DNA of 64,000 nt from Symbiodinium natans. Taxonomy: Eukaryota > Sar > Dinophyceae > Suessiales > Symbiodiniaceae. A model generated the notes under the pieces. The model was not told the origin of the DNA. It worked only from the letters and a program-made list of their open reading frames with translations, and made no database searches. How positions within the stretch are numbered: the stretch's first letter is position 1; each line of letters starts with the position of its first letter. The stretch covers positions 183,501 to 247,500 of the forward strand of contig CAJNDS010002281.1 of assembly GCA_905221605.1 (NCBI GenBank). Direction: 5' to 3'. This document shows, piece by piece, positions 49,560 to 60,939 of this stretch. The position numbers and the translations under genes were made by a program.

Positions 49560-51035
49560 AGATAGCGGGTGTCTGTTCAGGGGTGTTAAGGTATTCATAG
49601 TAGACAGTCCACGAAAGATCCGCGAACAGGAGCACAAAAGGAAATCTGTGTTTGGCCACAGTTTGCATAGGGAAATCCGTGTTTCTGGAAGCAAAACGCA
49701 GCTCAAGCGCAAGACTTGCGACAGTTCCGTGAAAGTCTCTCGCATGTCTGACGCATCCCGGAAAACACCCTGCCCATCTCATCCTGCACCTTCAGTCCTG
49801 AACTTAAGTTATCCCAAGCTCACCTCGATTCAGCCTTAGTCTGAATCTTACCTTCAACCCGAACCTCAAGCTCTGACAATCCGACGTCATGCTTAGCCTT
49901 CCTCTACACTCAACCCCAAACAGAACTCTGCACCGCCGAAGCAAGGTAATATTCGTGTACGATGCATTTAGATCAACTGCCGTTGTAAGAGAGGACGAGG
50001 CCTGTAGTGGGCTGGAACACGCAACTCGGACTTGACAGACCACGTTGGACCGTGCATACTCGCTGCTTCTGCAGGTGCTGCAAGTCTGAAAAATTCTGAG
50101 AGGCTTGAGAGGGCAAACAGAGCTGGCAATGTAGTTTGAGGCTTGACCACCTTTGGTCTTGCATCGGGAGCCAGGAGCAGGAGAGCAGGATAGTTGTAAA
50201 CGCTTGCGCGCGCCGCCTCGGCGGCCGGGCCGGCCAACAGGAAAGGAGGAAAGAGGGCTCAAAAGAATGGAGAGGGGGTTTCAGGGAAAGGGTTCCAGGC
50301 TGGGTTAGGGGGAAGGAGGCCGGATCCGGATCGGTCTGCTTGTTCCAAACGCTTCTCGGCAAGCATGCGTTTTTAGCAGATGGGCTTTTGGGCACAGACG
50401 GCAGTGTAGGCCGCATTGGACTCAGGGTTGAGGCTGACATGCAATCAGGTCAAAAGGGTGAGATCCGGCAAGTCTCACGCAGGGTATCTTGGGTCAGCTT
50501 ATGGCGTCTCCTTACACTCAGTTCTTCAATCCCGAATATTATCCCGCCTGTGTCCTTCTTGTGGAAACCATTGCAGAAGCATGCTTGCGGGAGGTCCCTG
50601 GAAATTCCTGAAGCTTCAATTCTAAGCAAAAACACACGGCCAAATGTCCATGCTGCAACTGCAGCTGGCAGTTGTACATGAGAGGCCAGTAAGTTGCCAT
50701 ATTGGTGCCATACTGGTGCCATAAACTGTCATAAGCTTCATGGGCTCGGCAGGACACCAGGGGCCCGTTGGCCGCTGAAGACCGGCGCCGGCTTGTGGAG
50801 GCTGAAAGAGAGAGCCAAGTATAGTCCAACTACGTATGCTGTAAAGAAGTATGCTAAGTAAATCGAAGGACGAGGTTGAAACTCAAGAGAGCCGGCATGC
50901 AAGATAGAGACGCAATTATCGGAAATCGGCCGCGTAGCATCTTGCCTGCAGCGCGTAGGTCTGCGCAGGGTCCTCGTAGGCAAGTTTGCACAGTACCTCC
51001 GCGTAGGTCCGCGTAGGTTGTTGGCATATATTATG
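49560..51035. other. no confident gene
   Basis: Overlapping frames on both strands (- 49973-50440 and + 50136-50681) without domain features. Repeats of GCGTAGGTCYGCG-like sequence occur near 50937-51020. Confidence 0.35.
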
Positions 51036-51195
51036 ATAAATGATAAAGATATACGATGCAATTCATATATGTATACATGTTTTTTGATATATATATATAT
51101 ATACATGTATATTTCGTATTAAATAGACATATGTGTATATGTATACATGTATATACTATATAGATACATACGTATAAATACATGTATGAATGTAA
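51036..51195. repeat. TA-rich, ATGTATACATGT-type repeat
   Basis: Low-complexity TATATATA and palindromic TACATGTA units. Just after it, 51320-51350 carries a few degenerate TTTAGGG units, an isolated telomere-like relic. Confidence 0.9.
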
Positions 51196-51759
51196 TTTCC
51201 GCATACATCCGCGTAGCCCACGCGGAGGCGTAGGTGTCGTTCTCAACGTCGTAGCCCATCCGTCAGCATCACGAAATCGGACAGGGTTGGGCAGGAAATC
51301 GGGCAGAGTCGAGCAGAAAATTTAGGGTTTAGGCGGTTTAGGGCCAAAACAATGCGTGTGCGCTTTGCTCCAGGGCTTGCCGCGTGGGTCCGTGTAGGCC
51401 CGCGCCGCGCGGCTACTAAACATGAGTTCACGCGCAGGCCCGCGTAGGATGTCAATGCCATTACAACACCCCACACAATGAAAAAAAGAGAATCCCAAAC
51501 TCAGTTACAATTTGCCAACCTAGCACACTGTCATGCTGCCCAAAGGGAGCTTTGCAAGTTATGCATCCATCTGTCAAGCCAAGAAGGTGACGTCCGCCCT
51601 GGCCTCGGGCACAGGCGGGCTTTGCACAGTGCAGCAATAGCATGGCAATGACGAGAGCCGCTCCAGCAGGATCCAGCTGCTGAATAGCCAATAGTAATTC
51701 AATAGTAGCTAAATGCTGACTTCTACTACTTAAGATACTGATGCATGATTCGTTCGCAG

Positions 51760-51924
51760 ATGCCCGCAACATCCTTCAGCATTATGGTGCAAATGCAGCG
51801 GAATGGCTTGCACAGCGCACAGCACACAAACTCCAGCATCCAACGTGTGAACATCTTCAGTTAGTCCTCTATGCCAATTCTACACACAATGGGCATGCTC
51901 TTGTCTTGCATGCTTTCCGCCCAG
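51760..51924 (+). CDS. unrecognised internal exon
   Basis: Bounded by CGCAG acceptor and CAG|GTGATT donor. The frame reads LQHYGANAAEWLAQRTAHKL and LQLVLYANSTHNGHALVLHA. Good splice context and balanced composition make it one of the better unknown exons. A gene partner may be 52346-52525. Confidence 0.42.
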
Positions 51925-52345
51925 GTGATTCACTCACTAACTCACAAACCATATACGCATGCTGTTCGAATCCTCGTTGTTGCTCAGACTATTGAAAAGA
52001 CGGAATAGACACGCCGCGTGCTGCCATGCGATTGGTGTCACAAGGCACCGAACAGTTTGCACAGGCAATTTCTAAGAATGCGCTCTGAGGGAGATGCTTC
52101 TTTGCAACAGAACACAAACAGGCTGAAGTCGGGGGACGACTTGACTCAGAGACCCGAGCCTGTGACTGGAGAGATGTCGTTTTGCCCAAAGCCGGGTAGC
52201 ACGTTGGCATCTTGGCAACATCATGCAACATCCTAGTCTGGCTGCACAGTGTAAGATGCTTTGCTGTCACACCCCCGCCCAGACCCTGGACGTGCATTGA
52301 TTGGGATTGGTTTAGTCAGTTGAGTGGTTTTCTGCCTGGGAGAAC

Positions 52346-52525
52346 ATGGAGCGCCGGTATCCGCAGCCAGGGTTGCCAGCACCTGGAGAACTGCCCGACT
52401 TGAGAGATCTCGTCGCAAGTGAGGAATTGAATGAACATGCAGTCGTCGCTCAGGTAGTGGCGAAAGCCTTCTCAGAGTTCACGCAAGACGAAGGTTACCT
52501 AGCTTCCTGCCGGCAGGTTTTGTGA
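52346..52525 (+). CDS. small unrecognised reading frame or terminal exon
   Basis: ATG to TGA, 59 residues, with acidic helical content: LPDLRDLVASEELNEHAVVA and KAFSEFTQDEGYLASCRQVL. It follows the exon at 51760-51924 on the same strand. No family is recognised. Confidence 0.38.
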   Translation: MERRYPQPGLPAPGELPDLRDLVASEELNEHAVVAQVVAKAFSEFTQDEGYLASCRQVL

Positions 52526-54686
52526 AGCATCCTCAATGTAAAAAAGCGTGGTGACTTAGTGAAGTGCCCTGCGGCACTTTGGGCCGCGGTTCAGAAGAAG
52601 CCCAGCGGCTGGCAGGGACTAGCCTGCAACTAAGGTCCTACAGCCAGGTCAGCGAGTACACGTGACCTTTGTGGGTTCCGAGGGCGAGCAGGCTGGCTGG
52701 CTATATGGGACACTGCCACTGCCTCAGGTTGAAGCTTGCAGACGCAGAAGCCCGTAAGGCTAGGGCGGAGTGTTGTCGGAGACACTACTTGTAGATGTGT
52801 TTTTCATCATTCCATGTAGATAAATCTGCCCCTGCAGGCATCAGCTGCGTCACGCGCTGGTGCTTCAAGTGTCAAACAACCATAAATAAATGCCTCGACT
52901 TCGAGGATGAAACTCTGTTTTTCGCGCTACATCTGCTCATTCAAGTTAGCATCAGCTTGTCTACACCTTTTTGTGTCAGCTCACCCCAGGAAATCATCTT
53001 ACATGCGGTCGGGCTGGAAAATTAGACTAGGGCGTCCATTATTCTCAAACAGTTCTAATACTGGGCTGGGGTTGGTAGGTGGGGGGAGGGGGCTGCAAAA
53101 GTGCTTCTTGAGAAGTAGGGAGTGGTTCAGTAGTTGAGGGAGGTGTTGTATGTAATGTTGTAGGCGCCAAAGCTAGAAAGGTTTGAATGACATGTGTTTT
53201 ATAAGTTTCGGTTGGCTCTTGAAAAGCCGACCTGGAACAACAAGAAACTGTACCAACTTTAAATAAAGTGACTTTCCTGTCTCAGTCTTTTCCTGGTTCC
53301 GTTGTGTGTTGAGTCGTGTAAATTCGTGAACAACAGGATTATGTATAATGTATGCGCCACGTACGACTTTCAGATCTCTTCAATCAAAGTTTCAGCTCGA
53401 TCTGAACCCATTTTTCTATAATTTGCTCTGTGTGCCCCCACGGAGTGTTTCCGTTGCAATTTGAGGTCCTGCGGGAATGACAACAGCATGGAGGGATGGT
53501 TCCCACTGAAAGCAGTGACGCCGCCACCGCCCAGTCAGGCTTGGGCATACCAGGAGAATGGTCACAAGATCTGGCGTCAAGCCGGAGAGAATCCTGAGTA
53601 AATTCCCATCATATTGCCGTGATTGAAATTGTGTCGCGAAGGCCTCCCGCGAAGACCCACCCCGCAAAGAGCCGCCTCCTCGAAAAGAGGCGACAATACA
53701 GCCAAATCCAACACTTGCTGTGTACTTGTCACTTGTCCGTTGGAGTACTGTTGCCTTTCGATCTTGTACCTGGCAGGCTTGGGGTTGCCAGACACCACAG
53801 CATCCCCAGCCCAGCTCTTCACCCTCCTCGTGGCTTCCTCCAGAAGCAAAAGCCGCCACGCTGCACAAGTCTGCGTCGTTTTTCTTTGTGCAGTCCATGT
53901 GACCCGTTTAAAGAACTTGGAGTCGGCGGGCTACATTAGCCACATTTAGACACAGTTAGCCACGCACCTACATTCCCCATTTGCCTGCACGCTTTTCAAC
54001 CCGATCAGTCTCGAGGGATAATTGTCGAGATATGTCGAAGTGTAAATGGGTTGCGTTCCAAATGCGCGTACTTTAATTTTCATGAATGGTTTTTCATGTC
54101 TTCGCCAGAATATGGTGGCACGCAAGTATGGCCACCGATGCCGCTAGGAAAATGCTAGGTTCGTGGAAGGCGAAATAAGCTATCACTGACCAAATCCAGC
54201 AAGTGTCTTTAAGGCGTACTACACACAATGAGTCAGTCACTGTAGTTGGTCCCGATCAGCTGTTGGTAGTTCTGAAAGTTTTTCGCGTCCCGCTTATTTC
54301 CCACGACGTTGTGATTCACTTGTCCTAGTGTTGATGCGTTGAATGTTGCCCCCAAGTTCCGTCACCCCAAGTGCGTGCTGAAGCTGCAAGTCGTGTTTAC
54401 GACTTCAACATGCCTTGAAGGGCTGCTGGCAGTACGGACTCCTGCCACTGGAAAGGGCTACCATTGCGGCCAAGGGTGCCAATGTCCGCCGGCGGGAACT
54501 CGACAATTGGAAGCGAAACACGTGTGGCCGACAAAATGCCAGACTCTCAGATGATCCCAATGCAGCCACTTGAGAAACGGCTCACGAGTTACCAGTTCCT
54601 CTGACGACTCGTCCGACAGCAGCAGCCTGTGGGACATAAGGCGGCACGCAAGTACTCCCGTCAATTTCGGGAACCAGCATTTTGAC
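52526..54686. other. no confident gene
   Basis: A GTGCCCTGCGGCAC short hairpin lies at 52564-52577. A 160-codon minus frame (53416-53898) and + frames over the same region have no domain. Nothing else was seen. Confidence 0.35.
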
Positions 54687-55221
54687 AACAACCCAAATGC
54701 CTGCTAGTCCCGACCGTGCACACTCGTCAAAACATATTCCAGCTTACGGCCGCGAAAAAATCTCCGGACAACCAATGCCACCAGGAGAGCAATACCACAT
54801 CCCTTCTGAGTGCCCGATGACGAATCCTCCCTTCCCCCCTACGGTCGTCATTGAGCAGGTTGGCGCGAAATAACGAAAATGCAAATGTGATGGTCATCCT
54901 GTGACTTTTAAGAACTCTGGCACACGAATCCAAGCCGAAGCTAGGATGGTGACGACAGTCACGAAGATGGCGACCCCGACATCAACACTTTATGTACACG
55001 AGGCGCCAAGAAGCTCCTGCAAAGACTACAGTCATGACGACCGTCCGTACTTTTGGCATGTGAAGCTCCAGAAAAGTTCTACAGTGACGACCATCACAAG
55101 GATGGGCACGGTGGATGCTTGCGAACGCCAAGAGCACATGTTCGGCTCGAACTCTAACCCCCAACCCACTTCGCTGCGGTTTCAGGGAAAATTCCGCAGA
55201 TGGACCAAGAACCCAGAATAA
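54687..55221 (+). CDS. two hypothetical reading frames
   Basis: Frame 54682-54873 is proline-rich (QPMPPGEQYHIPSECPMTNP). Frame 54901-55221 (opens at a GTG, so it is more likely an exon than a full gene) has two related segments, TTVTKMATPTSTLYV and VTTITRMGTVDACE, an internal repeat that suggests real protein, and ends WTKNPE. No family is recognised. Confidence 0.3.
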
Positions 55222-56460
55222 GTTAGCCCCGGCTCCATCCATTGGAGAATCGCAAGAGCGCACGACTCCCATATCATCACGGTGGGCTGGGGGGCTGGCC
55301 TGAACTTTCAATCCAAAGCTGGATCCAAGAGTACAGGGCCACTCAATGAGCCCGGAGCTGGTGGATTGGTTTGGTTCCACCCGCCCGAGGGAACAGAACT
55401 TTTCGGTGCCACCACCCAAAGTTCATACTCGTTCTGAGCTAGTTGTTGTTATTCTGCGTCGGCCAAGTTCCGAATTTCTGTGGGGCTGCCGCCGGCCCCT
55501 AGTCACTAGTCGGGAAACACCTGTTTTTGCTACATGTACGCATGTGACAGGGCCAACGTTTGAGAGTTTGAGGTTCCGCAATTTCCTTGCCCACTCCTTC
55601 CAATGTCCAAGACCTCTACAACTCCTATTTTCCAAGAATCGTGGACATGAAGCAAACCGTTGGATGTAGGAACTGGCCAACTTCCACGCTTTGCAGGAGT
55701 TCTAGAGTCTGAGAGTCTAGAAGCCTTTGGAAGTCGGTGGAAATTTGCGCAGGGTCCGTTGATTGGACTTTGTGATCAATCACTAAGAAGAGTGCTTTAT
55801 GTTGAGCATGTATTTAAAGCATCAAGAGAAGCTCGTTCATTTCTTTGTCAGGAAGAGGACGGACCCTGATATTTCGAAATGAGAAAAGGGCGACTCTTAC
55901 ATATACAAGAACAAGGAACTCGTCTTCAATAACACGAGTTCGTTCTGAGAAAGGGTTTCTCTTTTTGCTTCTTTGCGCCAGGTTCTCGCCTACAACAGCT
56001 TGGACCATTGAAAGAGGGTTCCGGACAATTCGTGGAGGGTTCTCATTTTCTATCAAGGCTAGAGTGGCTTCCTAACAAATCTCCTTGGCCACAAGGCTGG
56101 GGAGCAGGCTGGTTAACTTTCTCTCAGGAGACATGAAAGAGGAGCCTCTTGCAAAATGAGAGCAGGCTCCTTTTTCTTGGTAAGTGTGTTATATTCTAGA
56201 TTCTTGGTAAGAAGATGAGGGGCTTCAGAAAAGTGGTTTATTGCCATGGAGACTAGTAGGGGCCTTTCCATCAAACAAGAGGAAATCTGTGACTTCCCCT
56301 TCAGGCGAGGTTCCATCGAGAATGGAGGAACCGTCTTGAGAATCTGACTTCTCTTGCTAACATGACCCTCTTGTTGTGTACCAGAATGAGTGGACGACTT
56401 CCGTTTCTTGTTCAACACATGTAAGGAGGTTGCTTTTTGCCACCAAGAAGAAGGGAACCC
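55222..56460. other. transition to AT-rich, gene-poor DNA
   Basis: From about 55.7 kb A+T rises. Frames of 60-195 codons persist on both strands but run into the poly-A/C-rich satellite and show no domains. Confidence 0.4.
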
Positions 56461-56765
56461 GTGTTTTTTTTTTTTGTTGTGGGTGTTTTTTTGCTGTGGG
56501 TGCTTTTTTCGGGGGCCGCCCCGGTGAGTGAGTGACCTGGGGCGTGTTGCCCCCGCACCCGCAGCAAAAAAAAAAAACCGCGCCCCCGCACCCGCAGCCC
56601 CCCCTTCCTCCCCACCCCCCCAGGTGAGTGAGTGACCTGGCGCGTGTTGCCCCCCCCACCCGCAGAAAAAAAAAAAAAACGCGCCCCCGCCCCGCAGCAA
56701 AAAAAAAAACGCACCCCCGCACCCGCAGAAAACCCCCCCCCCCTTTCCTCCCCACCCCCCAGGTC
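56461..56765. repeat. poly-A / CGCCCCCGCACCCGCAGC satellite, cluster 1
   Basis: Runs of 9-14 A alternate with CGCGCCCCCGCACCCGCAGC-type blocks. A segment GGTGAGTGAGTGACCTGG recurs at 56523 and 56623, period 100 bp, and CTTTCCTCCCCACCCCCC recurs near 56605 and 56744. The first 60 bp (56461-56520) carry the unit in reverse orientation (GTTGTGGGTGTTTTTTTGC). The long frames over it are artefacts. Confidence 0.9.
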
Positions 56766-56819
56766 ATTTGTTTTGCAATTTCCTCCCCAACCCCGTCCCC
56801 AACGCCCCCCCTCCTTTAA

Positions 56820-57350
56820 ACTGTGCAAGCGTTTTCAAAGCACTGAATCCTTCCCAAGGCCATCATGCGAGCATTGTGTTTGCAAACGGTGGAGGGAGGG
56901 CTGCACCCCGCCCGACCCCCCCCCCTCTTTAAAACCGTGCCAGGTCGCTTCTCAGCATATGAATCCTGTCCAAGCCTATCATGCCAGCATTGGGTTTGCA
57001 AATAGGGGGGGGCTGCGCCCCCCCCAACCCCCCCGCTTCTTAAAGCCATGCCGCTTGCTTCAAAGCAAATGAATCCTTTCCGAACCCATCATGAGAGCAT
57101 TCCCCCCCGCTTGAAAGGGGGGGGGGGTGGGGCTGCGCTTTTTAGCCGGGCAAACTTGCTTCAATCATACGAATCCCTTCCAAACCCATGATGATGCGAG
57201 CATTGTGTTTGCAAATGGGGGGGGCTGCGCCCCCCCCAACCCCCCCGCTTTTTTTAGCCGGCAAGCCTGCTTCAAAGCTTACGAATCCCTTCCAAACCCA
57301 TGATGCGAGCATTGTGTTTTCAAATGCGGCGGTCTGCGCAGCCCCCAACC
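56820..57350. repeat. satellite of about 110 bp, five copies
   Basis: The core GAGCATTGTGTTTGCAAA recurs with GCAT at 56871, 56987, 57097, 57200 and 57309, giving periods of 116, 110, 103 and 109 bp. Each unit also has a GAATCC(T/C)TTCCAAACCCAT-like block and a G-run/C-run element. At 57005-57025 and 57217-57237 this element is exactly G8 CTGCG C8, a 9-bp perfect hairpin with a TGC loop. Confidence 0.92.
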
Positions 57351-57359
57351 CCCTGAAGA

Positions 57360-58246
57360 AAGAGGGAATATATGCTTGCTTTCCTACGAAAATTCAGACC
57401 TTATGGTGGAAGTTGAATTTTCCGTTTAAAAATAGAGATATCAACGTCTTCTTAGTAAAGAATCGAGAAAAAAGAGCTTGTGTTATGAGACATGAACAAA
57501 CACACTTGTTGTCTACGAGTCACAAATAGAGATAATGCATGTACTCTTATGACAATATAGAGAATTAGCTTTTCATGTATTCCTCTCTCATGTCTTCCTC
57601 GTGAAATAAAGAGAAGAAGTCTGAAAATACTGACAAAATAAGAAACTATAGAACAATAGAGGTTTTCGCTATACAATATAGAGAAGTTAGATGCTTCCTA
57701 TGACAACATAGAGGAAATAGAGGCTTTCATACGAAAATATAGCGAAAATACAAAGTGTTTTCATATTAAAATGTAGAGGTCTTGATATTCAAATATAGAG
57801 AATAGAGGTTTTCATGTTCAAATGTTAAGACAATGGAGGTTTGCCTATTCAGAGACAGAGAAAATAATGGGCTTCCTATTAAAATTAGGACAAGAGGAAC
57901 AAAAACACTTTCAATTGCAAGTCACATATTGAGATAACACAGAGAATAAGTTTCTCATGTATTCCTCTCTCATGTCTTCCTCATTAAATATAGAGGAAAA
58001 CTATGACGATATAGACAAAAATGGAGGTTTTAGTTATAAAATAGAGAGAAATAGAGGTTTTCGAATTGAAGTATAGAGAAATTAGAAAAACTAGAGGTTT
58101 TCATGCTAAATGTAGAGAAAATAGAGGGATTCATATTCAAACATAGAGAAGAAAGAGGTTTTCCTATTCAAATATAGAGGAGAAAGAGGTTTTCCTATTG
58201 AAAATTAGAGAAAACAAAGGTTTTCATAGTAAAATATAGAGAAAAC
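57360..58246. repeat. AT-rich degenerate repeat with AATATAGAG and AGAGGTTTTC
   Basis: The phrase ATATAGAGAAAATAGAGGTT with TTCATATTCAA-like endings recurs every 35-60 bp in diverged form, especially 57640-58240. A larger duplication around CTCTCATGTCTTCCTC occurs at 57583 and 57966. No coding frame. Confidence 0.85.
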
Positions 58247-58455
58247 AGCAAAAACGCTCCGCACCCGCAGCAAAAAGAAAAAAGGCGCCCCCACGGCACC
58301 CGCAACAAAAAAAAAAAACGCGCCCCCGCACCCGCAGCAAAAAAAAGCGCCCCCCGCACCCGCAGCAAAAAAAAAACGCGCCCCCGCACCCGCAGCAAAA
58401 AAAAAACGCGCCCCCGCACCCACAGCAAAAAAGCACCCGCAACAAAAAAAAAAAC
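58247..58455. repeat. poly-A / CGCCCCCGCACCCGCAGC satellite, cluster 2
   Basis: Five to six units of about 30 bp: GCAAAAAAAAAACGCG then CCCCCGCACCCGCAGC, same orientation as the main part of cluster 1, 1.5 kb downstream. Minus-strand Phe/Cys/Gly frames come from the repeat. Confidence 0.93.
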
Positions 58456-58773
58456 ACTCTTACCGTTCTACTGGGTTCTATAGGGTTTGCAGGGTTTAAC
58501 TTTGCAGGTTTCTATAGGGGTTATAGGGTTTGTTGGGGATGGGGGTCTTGGGTTTAGGGTTGGGAGGCTATAGGGTTTGGAAGTTTAGGGTTTAGGGTTT
58601 TAGGTTTAGGGTTTGGGGGGAGAGGGTTTGGGGGCTTAGGCTTTGGTCGTAGGGTTTGGGGGTTAAAAGGATTGGGGTTGAGGATTTCGACTTGCTGCAA
58701 CGTCACTCCAGCTCCAACCTACTCAACCCTTTGAAACCCCAGAGCCTAAACCTTATAAGCCCTAAAGCCTAAA
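58456..58773. repeat. degenerate TTTAGGG/TATAGGG DNA
   Basis: GTTTAGGG, CTATAGGG and GGGTTTGGGG variants on + up to about 58670, then CCCTAAA-type variants from about 58720, so the orientation switches within this stretch. Confidence 0.85.
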
Positions 58774-59020
58774 CCCTATGAACCCTATGAACCCTATAAA
58801 CCCTATAAACCCTATAAACCCTATAAACCCTATAAACCCTATAAACCCTATAAACCCTATAAACCCTATAAACACTATAAACCCTATAAACCCTATAAAC
58901 CCTATAAACCCTATAAACCCTATAAACCCTATAAGCCCTATAAACCCTATAAACCCTATAAACCCTATAAACCCTATAAACCCTATAAACCCTATACACC
59001 CTATAAACCCTATAAACCCT
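58774..59020. repeat. (CCCTATAAA)n, 9-bp telomere-like array
   Basis: About 27 nearly perfect 9-bp units with single-base variants (CCCTATGAA, CACTATAAA, CCCTATACA). It is open in all frames and reads Asn-Pro-Ile repeats on + and Tyr-Arg-Val repeats on -, which are not genes. Confidence 0.97.
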
Positions 59021-59323
59021 AAACCAACCCTAAACCAACCCTAAACCCTAAACCCCTAAACCCTTAAACCCCTAAACCCCAAGCGCCAGGCGCTGCCTTT
59101 GTCCCTAGGGCGGACGGCCCGCGTCGGCCTAGCTTTGCTCGTGGCCACGCTCGGCTGGGCACCCAGAGAGGGTTTAGGGTTTTCGGTTTAAGGTTTAGGC
59201 CCTCCCTAAACCCAAATTGGGGGGCTTTGGTGGGGTGGGGGCGGCGGGGGGGGTTAGGGGGTAGCCTGTAAACACGGGGGTAGCCTGTAAACACCCTGAA
59301 GCTTAAGGTTTTTTTTATTTTTT

Positions 59324-59357
<34 letters not shown>

Positions 59358-59454
59358 TAGGTTGGAGGGGGTTTGGGAGGTTTTGGGCCTCCAAATTTGA
59401 ACCCTGAACCCTAAACCCGAAGCACCAAAGCCCTAAAGCCCTTAAGCCCTGAAT
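59021..59454. repeat. mixed telomere-like DNA with unique GC-rich island and G30 tract
   Basis: CCCTAAA variants surround a unique GC-rich stretch (about 59081-59170). A run of 30 G lies at 59326-59355 after a T-rich stretch. TAGCCTGTAAACAC is duplicated at about 59262 and 59281. Confidence 0.9.
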
Positions 59455-59628
59455 CCCCTAAACCCCTAAACCCCTAAACCCCTAAACACCTAAACCCCTA
59501 AACCCCTAAACCCCTAAACCCCTAAACCCCTAAACCCCTAAACCCCTAAACCCCTAAACCCCTAAACCCCTAAACCCCTAAACCCCTAAACCCCTAAACC
59601 CCTAAACCCCTAAACCCCTAAACCCCTA
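59455..59628. repeat. (CCCCTAAA)n, 8-bp array
   Basis: About 21 units, one reading CACCTAAA. Confidence 0.97.
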
Positions 59629-59631
59629 CTA

Positions 59632-59960
59632 AACCCTAAACCCTAAACCCTAAACCCTAAACCCTAAACCCTAAACCCTAACCCTAACCCTAAACCCGAA
59701 ACCCCAAACCCCAAACCCTAAACCTTAAATCCTAAACCCTAAACCCTAAACCCTAAAGCCCTAAGCCCTAACCCTGCAAAGCCACACCCCTACGACCCTG
59801 AACCCCTAAGCCTAAAGACCTTAAGCTCCCTAAACCCTAAACCCTAAACCCTAAACCCTAAACCCTAAACCCTAAACCCTAAACCCTAAACCCCAAACCC
59901 TAAACCCTAAACCCTAAACCCTAAGCCCTAAGCCCTAAGCCCTAACCCCTAAATCCTAAA
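59632..59960. repeat. (CCCTAAA)n arrays
   Basis: Canonical 7-bp units at 59632-59690 and 59828-59920, with degenerate spacers. CCCTAAG variants at the end. Confidence 0.96.
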
Positions 59961-60075
59961 CCCTAAGCCCTATCCGTAGCACCCCAAGGTCTCAGAGCCC
60001 CAACACCCGAAGCACTAAAGCCTTGGACCCTCTCGCGCGATATGCGAAACCCGAAAGCACTAGCACCCTGAGCCG

Positions 60076-60126
60076 GTTTAGGGTTTAGGGTTTAGGGTTT
60101 AGGGTTTGGGGTTTAGGGTTTAGGGT
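60076..60126. repeat. (TTTAGGG)n, reversed orientation
   Basis: Seven units, on the opposite strand relative to the array before it. Confidence 0.96.
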
Positions 60127-60281
60127 TACACCACCCCAAAGCCCACAACCCCAATCCCTATACAATCCCTAAAGCCTAGAGCCACTGAAGCCTAAGACTT
60201 CGATCCAACCCAACACCCGAAGACAATTTCCGAAACCCCTTAAAACTTAGAGCCGCCAAAGCCCTAAAGCACTGCATCCAA

Positions 60282-60402
60282 AGCCCTAAGCCCTAAGCCC
60301 TAAGCCCTAAGCCCTAAGCCCTAAGCCCTAAGCCCTAAGCCCTAAGCCCTAAGCCCTAAGCCCTAAGCCCTAAGCCCTAAGCCCTAAGCCCTAAGCCCTA
60401 AA
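60282..60402. repeat. (CCCTAAG)n variant array
   Basis: About 17 homogeneous CCCTAAG units before returning to CCCTAAA. Confidence 0.97.
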
Positions 60403-60719
60403 CCCTAAACCCTAACCCTAAACCCTAAACCCCTACACCCCTACACCCCAAACCCGATGCCCCGAAACACACCCTAGAACCCCAAACCCTGACCTCTTAA
60501 ACCCCCAAGCCTAGAACCATTCCACTCCCAAAGCCCTACATCCCAAACCCAAAGCCCTGAGCCCTGAACTCTAAAGCCTAAACCCTAAGGGGGGGGGTAA
60601 CCCTGAATCTATGAGGGCTCAACCCACGCCTTGATTCCGCAGCCCTTTTCTCTCATCTGGCTCTGGGCCCTGTCAGAGCGTCAGGTGCATAACAAAAACC
60701 CTTCTAAACCCCAGACCCT

Positions 60720-60780
60720 AAGGGTTTAGGGTTTAGGGTTTAGGGTTTAGGGTTTAGGGTTTAGGGTTTAGGGTTTAGGG
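60720..60780. repeat. (TTTAGGG)n, reversed orientation
   Basis: About nine units, directly preceded by CCCTAAG-type DNA (CAGACCCTAAGGGTTT), an inverted junction. Confidence 0.96.
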
Positions 60781-60939
60781 ACGGGCATTCGGAGATTCAG
60801 GGCTGTGAGACATTCGGGTTCTAGATTTCTCTTTGGTGGAGGCTGGCTTGCGTGAGCTGAGTAGTGTTGCAGCCTATAAGCATGCCAGGGCCAAACGCTG
60901 AGCAATGCATTTAATAAAAGTGCAAGAGAAGGCCATTAA

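Noticed and set aside
56113-56828. Several 70-195 codon frames rich in Gly, Phe, Cys or Lys on both strands
   Set aside because: Products of the poly-A/C-rich satellite; composition follows the DNA repeat.
58769-59044. Long frames of Asn-Pro-Ile (+) and Tyr-Arg-Val (-) repeats
   Set aside because: They are translations of the 9-bp CCCTATAAA array, which has no stop in any frame; not genes.
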